A stretch of DNA of 29,352 nt from Neisseriaceae bacterium HSC-16F19. GTDB lineage: Bacteria > Pseudomonadota > Gammaproteobacteria > Burkholderiales > Neisseriaceae. The stretch's first letter is position 1, and every line of letters begins with the position of its first letter. The notes beneath the pieces are model-generated. The model was not told the DNA's origin and made no database searches. It saw nothing but the letters and a program-made list of their open reading frames with translations. Both the position numbers and the translations under genes were made by a program. Positions 1 through 8,865 of this stretch are shown here, piece by piece. The stretch spans positions 1-29,352 of the forward strand of contig NZ_JALJZY010000024.1 in the NCBI RefSeq assembly GCF_024171525.1, given 5' to 3'.

Positions 1-185
1 AGGTATTGCCAGCCCTCACCCAGCCAACGGGCGGCATGACCTGCGGGAATGTCCGGTACGGGCGCATCAATGCAGCCTGCGGGGATTAGCCACATACCCG
101 GCTCCAAGGGGTCGGCATCGGCGGTGTCGGTGCCGATAAAGAGGTTTTCTTGGTCTATGGTGCAAACGGTTTTGTATTGAGACAT
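1..185 (-). CDS. Tail fibre assembly protein (partial, runs off left edge)
   Basis: A reading frame starts at ATG (185) behind a good AAAGGA ribosome site and stays open to the left edge, giving 61 residues (MSQYKTVCTIDQENLFIGTD...). The start resembles the N-termini of short tail-fibre assembly chaperones of Neisseria and Pasteurellaceae prophages, with a PLEPGMWLIPAGC segment. It follows the tail fibre gene directly, which is the usual place for such a chaperone. Those proteins help the fibre trimerise or attach. The C-terminal part is outside the window, so the family call rests on position and the N-terminal pattern. Confidence 0.7.
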   Translation of the reverse strand, partial: MSQYKTVCTIDQENLFIGTDTADADPLEPGMWLIPAGCIDAPVPDIPAGHAARWLGEGWQY

Positions 186-206
186 GGTTTTTTCCTTTCA
201 GGCAGC

Positions 207-1403
207 CTAGATTTTGATGCAGGCCAACAAGGCCACGTTACGCGGGCGGGTGGAGCCGATGGACCCGGCATTCCAGCCTTGTTTTGTAAACATGTTTGAT
301 CTGCTTGTCCCTACTACACCGTACACGCCGGGGTAGTCAGAATTGTTGATGTTATCAACCCCCATTTTTTCGTTATAGGTCAGATGATTAAGTGTGTCAT
401 TTCGACCCAATGGAGCATATGTCGCCGCCGAACTGCTTTGGCAGTCTGCCGCAGTGTAGGTACCGCGTTGCCAACTGCCCAGATCACGCCCGCCATCAAT
501 CCCGCGCCCGTCATCCCAGCCGCGCACAAACTCGCCGCGCAGGTCGGGCAGGTTAAATGTGGTGCTGCCGTTGCCCGCGCCGTAGGTGGTGCCGATGGCG
601 GCAAACAGCGGTGCATAAGTGGTGCGCGATACTGCGGCGCCGTTGGCTTTGAGCCAGCCCGCGGGGGCGGTATTGCCCGCGAAAAATGCAACAGCACCGC
701 TGGATACGGCAGACTGCGCCGCCAGCATGGCTTCGCGTACGGCCTTGGGTGTGGCGGCCATGGTTTCGTCGGTGCTGTTGGTGGAGCTGGAGAGCCGCAC
801 AATGCCGGCGGCGGTCAAACCGGCCTTGTCGATTTCGTGGGTATGCGATGCTGCCGTCACCGTATTGGTGCTGGTGGCGGTTATTTTGCCGGGCGTACCC
901 AAAGACAGGGTGTGGTTGGCCGTCAGGTTGCCGCCGCCGGTCAAGCCGTTGCCTGCGGTAATGGTGGTGGTTTTGTCCGCCTTGCCCGCCAGCACATCGG
1001 CGCTGCTCCACACCGCCCATTTGCCGTTGATATTAACCGTGCTAACGTTGAAATTGGCGGTATTGCCGTCAATCAGGCTGATGTATTCCGCCGTACCGGC
1101 ATTGTTCATCAATACCGCGCCTTTGGGATAACCGCCGATGGCCGTACAGAAATCAGCATCAAAACGGTAACGGCTGCCTTGGTTGAGATACACCGTGTGT
1201 GCGCTCAATTCGTACAGCACACCATTCATGTCTTTGCCGCTGGGCGGTTTGCCGCCCATGGCAATCGGGGTCATGGTGATGCTGGGGAAGCCTTCGGTGT
1301 AGGTGGCGGCTTCCTGTGCCACGCTGGTGCTGCGGTTGGCCGGAATTTCGTTTTTCAGGCCGTCCACCGCCCAAGGTTTGGTTAACAATTTCGGTTGAGA
1401 CAT
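207..1403 (-). CDS. Tail fibre protein with collar domain
   Basis: This 398-residue protein is a phage tail fibre. Residues 1-130 hold a Neisseria/Pasteurella-type fibre N-terminus that should attach to the baseplate. Residues 145-230 are rich in Thr, Ser, Asn and Gly, as expected for a trimeric fibre shaft, and include an SHTHEID segment near residue 186. Residues 236-295 match the phage tail collar domain (AGNTAPAGWLKANG, FNLPDLRGEFVRGW). The C-terminus ends with RPRNVALLACIKI, a typical closing motif of these fibres. It is likely to bind the host surface. The stop codon TAG overlaps the first bases of a DNA uptake sequence. It lies 3 bases after the DUF2612 gene and before the assembly chaperone. 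Confidence 0.9.
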   Translation of the reverse strand: MSQPKLLTKPWAVDGLKNEIPANRSTSVAQEAATYTEGFPSITMTPIAMGGKPPSGKDMNGVLYELSAHTVYLNQGSRYRFDADFCTAIGGYPKGAVLMNNAGTAEYISLIDGNTANFNVSTVNINGKWAVWSSADVLAGKADKTTTITAGNGLTGGGNLTANHTLSLGTPGKITATSTNTVTAASHTHEIDKAGLTAAGIVRLSSSTNSTDETMAATPKAVREAMLAAQSAVSSGAVAFFAGNTAPAGWLKANGAAVSRTTYAPLFAAIGTTYGAGNGSTTFNLPDLRGEFVRGWDDGRGIDGGRDLGSWQRGTYTAADCQSSSAATYAPLGRNDTLNHLTYNEKMGVDNINNSDYPGVYGVVGTSRSNMFTKQGWNAGSIGSTRPRNVALLACIKI

Positions 1404-1406
1404 GGA

Positions 1407-2039
1407 TTAAGCTCCCATAAAAAAGACGCCCTCTCCAAAGGGCGTCAGGTTGGCTTCGGTAAAGCCGAAAGTGGCATCGGTTTCCGGTTCGTAAAAATCC
1501 AGCAGCACACCGCACGGGCGCGGCAGCAAATCGCTCTGACGGATAATCGAGCGCTCCACCGGCAACAGAAAAAACTCAAACACATAGCGCGCGGCCATGG
1601 TGCCGTTTTTGACATAATAGGCGCGCCCGCGTTTGCCGAACATGGACCTCAGCAATTGGTTGATGTGCGGTGCAGTGGCATAGATGATATTGCTCATGGC
1701 TTTGAGCATAATTACACGCCGGTAAGCATCATCGTCGAGACGGTAACTGATGTCGTTGCCGTCTCCCGTACTCCATACGCCGCTGTCAAACGGGGTGAAA
1801 CCTTCGGTAAAGCCGATAAACTCGTCTTCCGCGCGCATACGCACTTCACGCTCGATGCCGACAATGCGCCCCCATACATCCAAGCCGAAGCCCTCGGCGG
1901 TTTCCACATTCCACACCATGTCGTAAAAGCGCCTTATATCCGCCCTCGGGTCTATGCAGTCGTTGAAATGACGGATGATGTTCAGCAATACCGGACTGTG
2001 TGCGTATTGGCTGATAACGGTGTCTTGTACATTAATCAT
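1407..2039 (-). CDS. DUF2612 baseplate/tail protein
   Basis: The 210-residue protein carries the DUF2612 pattern: an N-terminal Q(Y)AHSPVLLNIIRHFNDCIDP segment, the phrase GFGLDVWGRIVGI near residue 50, a central RRVIMLKAMSNIIYAT helix, and a C-terminal GFTEANLTPFGEGVFF. DUF2612 proteins lie between gpJ and the fibre in many myoviruses and are thought to link baseplate and fibre, like gpI of P2. It overlaps the gpJ gene by 8 bases and is followed after 3 bases by the fibre gene, so it is part of the tail operon. The internal FGFTEG(F/A)xLTPF-like phrase appears twice (about residues 75 and 195), which suggests an internal repeat. Confidence 0.88.
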   Translation of the reverse strand: MINVQDTVISQYAHSPVLLNIIRHFNDCIDPRADIRRFYDMVWNVETAEGFGLDVWGRIVGIEREVRMRAEDEFIGFTEGFTPFDSGVWSTGDGNDISYRLDDDAYRRVIMLKAMSNIIYATAPHINQLLRSMFGKRGRAYYVKNGTMAARYVFEFFLLPVERSIIRQSDLLPRPCGVLLDFYEPETDATFGFTEANLTPFGEGVFFMGA

Positions 2040-3225
2040 CGCTCACCACCTCGATATTCCCGGCAGCAATGGTGGGCAATTGGTCTATGCCTACGGCCAC
2101 GGTAGTACCCATATTCCCCGCCGATGTGCCGATTTCCACATCCAAGATGTGCGCCTGCGGCACGCTTTGCACGATGGGTGTGACAAAGCGGATGGCGTAG
2201 ATATTGGCACCGATGCGCGCTTTCTGTTCGCCGTTGAAAGCCTTAATCACTGCCTGTTTGACCGCATCCTGATAGCCCAAGGGCGCACCGCGCTCTACCT
2301 TGACGCGGAAATACACCGGCAAGGGCTGCGGCCGCATAAAGCTGACTTCATAGGCGGGTTTGGGGTCGGTGTAATTGTCGTCATACACCGTCACTTCGGT
2401 ATTGCCGTTGAAATCGCAGCCGCTGCCTGCGTAGCGCAGCAGGGTTTGCGCGATTTCGGTATCATCGCCGCCCACCACCGCAGCATAGATGCTATGAGGT
2501 TTTAGGCTGTAATTGCTCGCCCCCACCGTCACCGCCTCTCCTTTGGGATTGTCCGCTACATACACATCGCTCACGCCGTCAAGCGCAAACACATTGGCGT
2601 ACACCGCCTGCGGTGTGCCGTGGGCATTGATGGCCACCGAGCGTTGACGGCGGTCACGGAAATCGGCACGACTTTCCACCAGGCGCCCGGGCACGGCATC
2701 TTGCGGATTGCTCACGCGGTCCAAGCCGACGATGGTCTGATACATCTGCGACACGGTACCGGCACGCGCTTCTACACGGCCGGGCAAGACCAATGTGCCG
2801 TTGACCCTGCCGCTTTCCAGAATGCTCACTTCCCGTTGCAGGCGCCAATCATTGCCCGCAGCATCTTTAACGATAAAGCCTTGCGGAATGGTGGTGCCCG
2901 CCAAGCCGACAAATTCGCACACCACCACCGAATCGGCGGCCTGTTTGCGTTCCAAGAAATAAATCTTGGCAACCGCATCCTGCATGATGCCGTCTGCGTA
3001 GTCGGGATGTACCTGATTGACCAGCTCGGCAATCAGATTGTTTTTGTCGGCAATAATGGCCGCCATGGATGAGGCCAGCTGGCCCTGCGGCGTTTCCAAA
3101 TTCAGGTTCAGATTGCCGCCGAAAGCGTTGTTGAAATCGGCCAGCACACCGTTGAGGATTTCGGTTTCCGTAGGAATGCGCAGACCGGCTGCGGTGATTT
3201 CGATATTCGGCACCTGCGTGCTCAT
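2032..3225 (-). CDS. Baseplate J-like protein
   Basis: The 397-residue protein is a baseplate wedge protein of the gpJ/Mu gp47 family. The N-terminus has the family order: an IPTETEILNGVLADFNNAFGG region, then LNLETPQGQLASSMAAIIADKNN and a DYADGIMQDAVAKIYFLERK segment. Residues 90-200 form the beta-rich middle (GTTIPQGFIVKDAAGNDWRL, VGLDRVSNPQDAVPGRLVES). The C-terminal part resembles the gpJ tail domain. It forms the wedge arms that connect hub and periphery. The start ATG overlaps the stop of the upstream wedge gene (ATGA), which indicates translational coupling. Confidence 0.92.
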   Translation of the reverse strand: MSTQVPNIEITAAGLRIPTETEILNGVLADFNNAFGGNLNLNLETPQGQLASSMAAIIADKNNLIAELVNQVHPDYADGIMQDAVAKIYFLERKQAADSVVVCEFVGLAGTTIPQGFIVKDAAGNDWRLQREVSILESGRVNGTLVLPGRVEARAGTVSQMYQTIVGLDRVSNPQDAVPGRLVESRADFRDRRQRSVAINAHGTPQAVYANVFALDGVSDVYVADNPKGEAVTVGASNYSLKPHSIYAAVVGGDDTEIAQTLLRYAGSGCDFNGNTEVTVYDDNYTDPKPAYEVSFMRPQPLPVYFRVKVERGAPLGYQDAVKQAVIKAFNGEQKARIGANIYAIRFVTPIVQSVPQAHILDVEIGTSAGNMGTTVAVGIDQLPTIAAGNIEVVSDD

Positions 3226-3572
3226 AGGCCTACCTCGTATTGTTTGTGGTCCTGGTCGGTGAATTTCAGGCTGCCTGAAAGCAGGCGGCCGTCTTTGTGT
3301 TCAATATGGGCATCGGCGCCCGCCACGCCGGGCACACTCAAGGCGGCCTGTACCAGACGATAACGGTAGAGGGCAAACGACTGCTTGCGCCCCAGCGTTT
3401 CTTCAAAATAGGGAATGCCCTTTTCGGTGTCGTAATACAGCTCACCGGCAAACAGCCGTGCGGCGCTGGCCACATCCTGTGCCTTGCTGTACGGGTCTTT
3501 GGCCATGGCGATATTGCCGCCGTTGTCCAAAACCAAATCCCATGACTGCGGATCCAGATAGAGTGTGTGCAT
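3222..3572 (-). CDS. gp25-like baseplate wedge protein
   Basis: This 116-residue protein has the size and pattern of gpW/gp25-like or DUF2634-like baseplate wedge proteins. Features are the N-terminal MHTLYLDPQSWDLVLDNGGNIA, the conserved ARLFAGELYYDTEKGIPYFEETLG core and a C-terminal beta segment. It stands between spike and gpJ, the same order as in P2, Mu and related phages (V, W, J). Its ATG overlaps the stop of the spike gene (TAATG) and its stop overlaps the gpJ start. A DNA uptake sequence lies inside the gene at 3268-3279. Confidence 0.85.
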   Translation of the reverse strand: MHTLYLDPQSWDLVLDNGGNIAMAKDPYSKAQDVASAARLFAGELYYDTEKGIPYFEETLGRKQSFALYRYRLVQAALSVPGVAGADAHIEHKDGRLLSGSLKFTDQDHKQYEVGL

Positions 3573-4276
3573 TATTGCGGTTCCCCCGAAGTATCCGGCC
3601 CGCGCGTGACTTGGCGGTGGACGTGGTGTTGCAGGCTGATGGTTTCGGCCACCACATCGCCGTCGGCATGAATGCCGCCACCGCCTTCAAATTCGGCCGT
3701 GGTCAGTGAGTTGATCTGAAAGGTGGCGGATGTGCTGCGGAAACCCTGCGCAGACTTCAGCAGGATGTTTTGCGCTTCCATTTCGATATCGCCGGGCGAA
3801 AAAATCTTGATGCCGTTTTCTTTGAAATGAATGTATTGCTGCGGCGTGCCGTTGAGGAAACCGCCGAAATACAGGCCGTCCGACCAGTCAAAACGCCGTC
3901 TGCTTTGCGGTGCGGACGGCGTTTTGTTGTTTTTCACGCTGGATATGTCGCGGCTGCAAAAGCCGCACATGCCGATATCGCCCGGCTCGGGGTCGATAAT
4001 CACCGCATTGCTGCCGCCTTGCAGGCGGAAATACGGCACGTTGTGGATAATGCCGTGCGGCATGACATTGCCGGAGCCGTCCAGCTGCGCCACCATGGGG
4101 CGTACATCTGCCAAGCCCACCGGCGCCAGACCGCCGCTGCGGGTCTGTACGATTTGTACCAGCATCACCGTCTGGATGCGGCTGATGATGTTTTCCACGA
4201 TAAAGCGCATTTCGCCGCTGCCGCCCTGGGCCTCGTGCGGGCGGAAATGGGCGTAATCATGTTGCGATTTTGACAT
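3572..4276 (-). CDS. Baseplate spike (gpV/Gp138-like)
   Basis: The 234-residue protein is the cell-puncturing spike. The start chosen is MSKSQHDYAHF, because GGAGG lies six bases upstream; the longer in-frame extension has no such site. Residues 15-110 resemble the OB-fold N-terminal domain of Gp138/gpV-like spikes (MRFIVENIISRIQTVMLVQIVQ, PVGLADVRPMVAQLDGSG). Residues 150-215 are a beta-helix-like stretch (IHFKENGIKIFSPGDIEMEAQNILLKSA). The C-terminus has HHVH at about 217-220, which could be the metal-binding tip found in other spikes. It lies between hub and wedge genes, with 20 bases of overlap with the hub gene. Confidence 0.85.
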   Translation of the reverse strand: MSKSQHDYAHFRPHEAQGGSGEMRFIVENIISRIQTVMLVQIVQTRSGGLAPVGLADVRPMVAQLDGSGNVMPHGIIHNVPYFRLQGGSNAVIIDPEPGDIGMCGFCSRDISSVKNNKTPSAPQSRRRFDWSDGLYFGGFLNGTPQQYIHFKENGIKIFSPGDIEMEAQNILLKSAQGFRSTSATFQINSLTTAEFEGGGGIHADGDVVAETISLQHHVHRQVTRGPDTSGEPQ

Positions 4277-5141
4277 TCGTATCCTCCACATTGGCCGCTT
4301 TGATGTCGGCAAACCATTTGCCGCCGGGCGTTTTGGCTTCCAAATCGATGCTGATGCCGAACACGCGCCAGCGGCCGTTGCACTGGGCGATTTGGCTGCC
4401 TGAAATTTCAATCAGGCCGCCGAAACGCAGGGCCTTGTCGTACAGGCAGCGCAGCTTCACGCCCTGCAAATCGGGTATCGGATAGCCTATCATGCCCGTG
4501 CTCGGGCTGAGTACCGGCACATCGATGGCACGCGGCTGCCCTTTTTCGGCAATGGCCACGGTTTCGTTGTCGATATACACATCGATATCGGCATGGGCGG
4601 CGAGGCGGCGGATTTTTTCCAACTCGGTGCCGTCCAGATATTGATTGCTGATGCGCTTGTTGACGCCGTTGTTTTCAAAGCGGCGGCCCATGCGCTTGCA
4701 CACGGTTTCGATGGCGGCGGCCACATCCACTTCGCCGTCATGGCTTAAAGGTTCCGCCGGCTTCAGCTGCCACAGCACGGCGGTATGGCTTTCAATCACC
4801 AGACACACATCCGGCGCACCGCCCATTTCCGGGTAGGCAAAGGTGATATTGCCGGTATACACCACCGCCATATCATCCGCCGTACCCGCCTCCACCTGCA
4901 CCAGATTGAGCATGGCCTGTTCGGTATTCCACTTCACCCGCAACAGCTTCATCATGCTTTCCAGCTTAAGGCCGTAGATTTTGATTTTGGCCGAGGGCAT
5001 CAGGGCGCCGTTGCCGTAGTTGATTTGGCAGGAGGTGCGCAAACCTTCGGCCACCAGCGTATCGTTGCCTTTGGCGTCCCAGCTGTCGTTTTCCTGCCCT
5101 AGCCTGATGCTGACGCGGATGATTTTTTCGGCAATGCTCAT
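4257..5141 (-). CDS. Baseplate hub protein
   Basis: The 294-residue protein fits the hub position (the gpD/gp44/XkdQ role) between plug and spike. The start MSIAEKIIRVSIRLG at 5141 forms an ATGA overlap with the plug gene and is preferred over an upstream extension. The N-terminal half is beta-rich with the hub-like phrase NYGNGALMPSAKIKIYGLKLESM. The middle has an AAIETVCKRMGRRFENNGVNKRISNQYLDGTELEKIRRLAAHADIDVYIDNE segment, typical of the domain that handles early rounds of the hub ring. It is called mostly from gene order and length; no unique motif proves it. Confidence 0.78.
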   Translation of the reverse strand: MSIAEKIIRVSIRLGQENDSWDAKGNDTLVAEGLRTSCQINYGNGALMPSAKIKIYGLKLESMMKLLRVKWNTEQAMLNLVQVEAGTADDMAVVYTGNITFAYPEMGGAPDVCLVIESHTAVLWQLKPAEPLSHDGEVDVAAAIETVCKRMGRRFENNGVNKRISNQYLDGTELEKIRRLAAHADIDVYIDNETVAIAEKGQPRAIDVPVLSPSTGMIGYPIPDLQGVKLRCLYDKALRFGGLIEISGSQIAQCNGRWRVFGISIDLEAKTPGGKWFADIKAANVEDTNVKIAT

Positions 5142-5422
5142 GCGTACACCAATCGGTAACGGCTGCCCAATTCGGGCCATGCCGGGTCTTCTTCCCCGGC
5201 AGTGTCGATAAAGTACAGCTCACCGGCCAAGCCGCGGTAGGCTTCGCGTACCAAGGGCTCGCCGTGGCGGCACAGCCGTTCGCGTATCAGCACGCGCCGG
5301 TCTGCGGATACGGTGGCATAGAGTCTGCCCAAACGCGGTATCAATGAGATTTCCAATAACACACCGTTGATTTCGGTGGCCGTGCGCTGTACCGGCACGG
5401 GTTTCAATGGGATTTCGTACAT
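5138..5422 (-). CDS. Baseplate plug protein
   Basis: The 94-residue protein begins MYEIPLKPVPVQ and ends with the pattern F-D-x-x-G-x-x-DP-x-x-x-x-LGSRYRLVY, which I recognise as the phage baseplate plug family. It is small and beta-rich and would close the tube between tape measure and hub. The start was chosen because GGAGG lies 8 bases upstream; the in-frame extension to 5461 overlaps the preceding Dit-like gene and lacks a ribosome site. It overlaps the hub gene by 4 bases. Confidence 0.8.
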   Translation of the reverse strand: MYEIPLKPVPVQRTATEINGVLLEISLIPRLGRLYATVSADRRVLIRERLCRHGEPLVREAYRGLAGELYFIDTAGEEDPAWPELGSRYRLVYA

Positions 5423-5426
5423 ACTG

Positions 5427-6071
5427 CTAGCCTCCGCCTCCGAGCATTCCGCGCACGGCATTGACGCCTTTGTCTATGGTGCCTTTGGCCTTGGACAGCA
5501 GCGATTCGTTTTCCACCGGCTTGGCCTGCACCTTGCCGTTATCCGCCTGCGCTTGTGCGCCCTCGGACTTGGTTTGGGTGTATTTCACCTTCACCTGCCG
5601 CACCTCGGTCAGGCGGATGTTCACTTTCAGCAAACGGGCGCCGTCCGAGGCTTCGCGGGCGTAGTCGTAACCGATAATGGCGCAGTTCGGATACACCGCT
5701 TCCGGGGTAATCACCATAAACAGCTGATGGCTTTTGGCCAAGCCTTCCACCAAGGCCAGAAAGGCGCCACGCTGAAACACGCTGCCGCTGCCTTTGGTCA
5801 TTTGCACGGTCACATTGAAGGGGTCGCCCACTTTGTTGTAACTGGCGAACGAGCCTTGCTCCACCGGCGCATTGGCCACTTTAGACGTGTTTTCATGACG
5901 CACGGCGGTCACATTGTCGGCCAGCAGCAAAGGGATGCCGTTTTGCCCGAAAATGCCCCAATAATTGCCGAAAACGGCATTAATCAACGCGGCACCGCCA
6001 AACTGGATGACGGCGCCGCTGACGCTGGTCGGAATATTGGGGATATTCGGAATGCCGATTGAGTTCCACAT
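5427..6071 (-). CDS. Dit-like phage tail protein
   Basis: The 214-residue protein resembles the Dit-like tail protein that connects tail tube and baseplate in this type of myovirus. Visible features are a glycine-rich, hydrophobic N-terminus (IQFGGAALINAVFGNYWGIFG), the central DPFNVTVQMTKGSGSVFQRGAFLALVEGL and VITPEAVYPNCAIIGYDYAREASDGARLLKVNIRLTEVRQV segments, and a disordered tail ending in GMLGGGG. A DNA uptake sequence at 6083-6094 is fused to the ribosome site (CTGAAAGGAG). The gene lies between tape measure and plug, which is the expected place. Confidence 0.82.
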   Translation of the reverse strand: MWNSIGIPNIPNIPTSVSGAVIQFGGAALINAVFGNYWGIFGQNGIPLLLADNVTAVRHENTSKVANAPVEQGSFASYNKVGDPFNVTVQMTKGSGSVFQRGAFLALVEGLAKSHQLFMVITPEAVYPNCAIIGYDYAREASDGARLLKVNIRLTEVRQVKVKYTQTKSEGAQAQADNGKVQAKPVENESLLSKAKGTIDKGVNAVRGMLGGGG

Positions 6072-6093
6072 TCTTTGCTCCTTTCAGGCAGCC

Positions 6094-8865
6094 TTACACC
6101 AGACCTGTTGCCAGCTGATACACATGGTCGCGGGCAGCGCTGGCGGCATCGGCCATGGTGCCGTCTATGCTGTTGGCAGATGATTGCACATGAATGCCGC
6201 CGTTAATCGCCACTTCCACATGACGCTGGTTGTTGTGGGTGATGTTTTGATGGCGCAAATCTTCGCCCTGCTGTACAAAGCCTTGCGCCTGACGCGCTCC
6301 GGCGGCCACGGCCTGCCCGGCAATCGGCTCGGCGGTGTTGCCCAGCATACGCAAGTACTGGCTGCGGTTGCGCAGACCTGCGGCGCGGTATTTGGGGTCG
6401 TTGATGCGCCAGCGGATAAAGTCCTTGCCGATAATATCCATGCCGGTTTGGGCATCGATATTCGGGTCGGCAAGGAAACGCTGAATGGCTTCATTACCCG
6501 CGCGCGAACCGCCGTGGCTGTTGTTGCGCATTTCCGCCACCGCAAAGCGCGCCTGTGCGTCCAAGGCCGCTTGGGAGCGCAGGATTTGGCCGTTGACCAT
6601 ATGGCCTTCGCGTTGCAGCATTTTTTCCACCTCACGGCCGCGCTGGCCTTGCCAAGACAGCATGCCCACATTCACACCCTTATGCGGGTCTTGGTGATAG
6701 CCAAAAACGGTATCGGCGCGCCAGCCGTTTTCACGGCCGACTTCCGCCGCCATCACCCGCGCCTGTGCATCGGACAGTCCGGCATTGCGGAAAGACTGAT
6801 ACACCATCTGCCCCATATGCTTCTGATTGTTCATGTTCATATTGCCGCCTGCCGCCAAGGTGGAAGTGCGCGCCATTTGCGGTGCGCCGCCTTTGCGCGC
6901 AATGGTCACGCGTGAAGGGTCTGCCATGATTTTTTTATAATCGGCTGCATTGGTGGCCGCGGTATTGCCAAAAGTATTGTGCTGCACATAGTCGGAAATC
7001 CACTTGCCCAGCTTGGCGTTGTAGATGGCAACATGACCATAACCGTGACGGCCGTGATTGATGCTCATAATATCGCCGTCTTGCGGCTGATAATTCGCAT
7101 CGTATTTCACCTTCTCAAAGCCCTGATTGCTGCGCAACAGGTTACCGGCCACGTCTTTGCCGTGTCCGTAAGACTTGATGCCTTGTGCGCGCAAAGCATT
7201 GTTGACGTACAAGGCACATTTTCTTGCGCTGCCCGGCAAGGCTTTTTCCAGAGCATGCTGCGCGGCGCGCGTGGTTTCCTGTGACGCCCGCACCGCAACT
7301 TGGCTGGTATCTTTAATCATTTGCGCCGCAATGGCACCGGGTGCTTTACCCGCCACCGCATGACTGGCGGTACCCGCTGCGCCGGGCGTGTAGCCTGCGG
7401 CGAGGTCCAGCGCTCCGGCGGCACGATCCAAGCCTGCCTGTTGCGCTCCGGTGATAAAGTTCACCGGCCGCATCACCAAGCGCTTGGCCGCTTCTGTGGC
7501 GCGGTCAAAATCGCGGTTCCACAAGGAGCGGAATACTTCGCCCAAATCCTGAAACGCCGGGGCCACGATTTCGATAATGTCTTTGGCCAGATTTTTAAAA
7601 CCGGTGGCCAAAGAGCGCAGCGATACGCCGTTTTCGTCGATAAAGCCTTTCAGGCGCAGCCAGTCGATGGCGGCATTGAAGGCGGAGGCCAAATCGGTAT
7701 AGCCGGTCAAGAGATAGACAAAGGCTTTCTTGAGGTTGTCCACCGAGAAGTTGGCGCCCTTAATCCACTTGATAAAGCCGCCCCAGTCAAACAGGCTTTT
7801 GCCGCCGTCTGCCCAGGTCTTGTAATCGTCGTAGAGCAGGATAAAGGCCGCACCCAGCGCCGCCACCACGGCAATGGCCACTTTGAACGGCAGGATAAAG
7901 GCTGCCATGGCCGTCACGGCTTTGACCAGCACCGGCAGCAGTACCAGACCGATGGCAATGGCTGCGCCTTCAAACACGTTTTTCACGGTTTTTTCGTGGC
8001 GCATCAGGAAATCCACCCAGCCGGTGACGGTTTTCACCACTTTGAGCAGCACCGGCGCCAGCGCATCGGCGAGCATGGTGCGCAAAGCACCCCATTGCTG
8101 GTTCAAATAGCCGCGTGCCTGCGTCAGTTCGCGCGCCAGACGCACTTCTTTGTCGCCGGAACGGTAGAGACGCTGTTGCAGCGCCAGCATGCGCTCCATT
8201 TCGGCACGGCCCAAGAGCAGGGTGTTGATGGTGCCTTCGTCCAAACCCATAGACTTGGCGAGGTTATAGGCCTGCACGCGGTCCATGGTGCTGAAGCGGT
8301 CGGCCAAATCCAGCATGATGCTGTCCAGATCGCGCGCTTTGCCGTCGGCATTGAGCAGGGCCACACCGAAAGCGTTGAAAAACGGCACGATGCCGGTATC
8401 ACCCATGGTGGTCAGGCGGGTAATGCCCATGCTCAGGTTTTGCAGCGAAGAGCGCATACCGTCGGCACTGCCGCCCGCCATGGCCGCCATACCGCTCCAT
8501 TGCGCCAGCGCCTGACGGCTCATGCCCAGATTGCGCGACAGGTTGTCCAGTTCGGTATTGGCCTGGGCGATTTCCATGGTGAGTTTGTCAAACGCGTTGG
8601 AACCCAGCACCAAAGATCCGAAAGCGGCAAAGCCCTTGGCCAGGCGGCTAAAGGCTTCGGTCAGGTTTTTGGCTTGGCGGGCGCTATTGGCACCGGCGCG
8701 CGCCTGTCGGTCCAAACCTCTGCCGCTGCGGCCTGCCTGCGCCTCTGTGCGCTCAAACGCATCGGTCATGCGCTCCAGCGTATCCGCCGCATTGCGCGCT
8801 TCGGCACTGAAACGGGACGTGTCTATGCCCAGTTCCAGAAACAGGGTGTCAATAACGTTGGCCAT
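6094..8865 (-). CDS. Tape measure protein with CHAP-like and lysozyme-like domains
   Basis: The 923-residue protein sets tail length and is ejected into the cell envelope. Residues 1-290 are helical tape-measure sequence (LERMTDAFERTEAQAG, SGMAAMAGGSADGMRSSLQNLS). Residues 299-345 hold two hydrophobic segments. Residues 545-660 look like a CHAP/NlpC-type peptidoglycan amidase with Cys550 (ARKCALYV) and His611 (YGHVAIY). Residues 680-845 look like the phage tail lysozyme domain, with Glu708 or Glu712 (AAEVGRENGW) as candidate catalytic acid. The start overlaps the frameshifted chaperone by 17 bases. Two wall hydrolases in one tape measure suggest an active role in crossing the cell wall. Confidence 0.92.
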   Translation of the reverse strand: MANVIDTLFLELGIDTSRFSAEARNAADTLERMTDAFERTEAQAGRSGRGLDRQARAGANSARQAKNLTEAFSRLAKGFAAFGSLVLGSNAFDKLTMEIAQANTELDNLSRNLGMSRQALAQWSGMAAMAGGSADGMRSSLQNLSMGITRLTTMGDTGIVPFFNAFGVALLNADGKARDLDSIMLDLADRFSTMDRVQAYNLAKSMGLDEGTINTLLLGRAEMERMLALQQRLYRSGDKEVRLARELTQARGYLNQQWGALRTMLADALAPVLLKVVKTVTGWVDFLMRHEKTVKNVFEGAAIAIGLVLLPVLVKAVTAMAAFILPFKVAIAVVAALGAAFILLYDDYKTWADGGKSLFDWGGFIKWIKGANFSVDNLKKAFVYLLTGYTDLASAFNAAIDWLRLKGFIDENGVSLRSLATGFKNLAKDIIEIVAPAFQDLGEVFRSLWNRDFDRATEAAKRLVMRPVNFITGAQQAGLDRAAGALDLAAGYTPGAAGTASHAVAGKAPGAIAAQMIKDTSQVAVRASQETTRAAQHALEKALPGSARKCALYVNNALRAQGIKSYGHGKDVAGNLLRSNQGFEKVKYDANYQPQDGDIMSINHGRHGYGHVAIYNAKLGKWISDYVQHNTFGNTAATNAADYKKIMADPSRVTIARKGGAPQMARTSTLAAGGNMNMNNQKHMGQMVYQSFRNAGLSDAQARVMAAEVGRENGWRADTVFGYHQDPHKGVNVGMLSWQGQRGREVEKMLQREGHMVNGQILRSQAALDAQARFAVAEMRNNSHGGSRAGNEAIQRFLADPNIDAQTGMDIIGKDFIRWRINDPKYRAAGLRNRSQYLRMLGNTAEPIAGQAVAAGARQAQGFVQQGEDLRHQNITHNNQRHVEVAINGGIHVQSSANSIDGTMADAASAARDHVYQLATGLV

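Noticed and set aside
384..1385. Long plus-strand reading frame opposite the tail fibre gene
   Set aside because: It has no ribosome site, shows no family pattern, and is the expected mirror of a GC-rich minus-strand gene.
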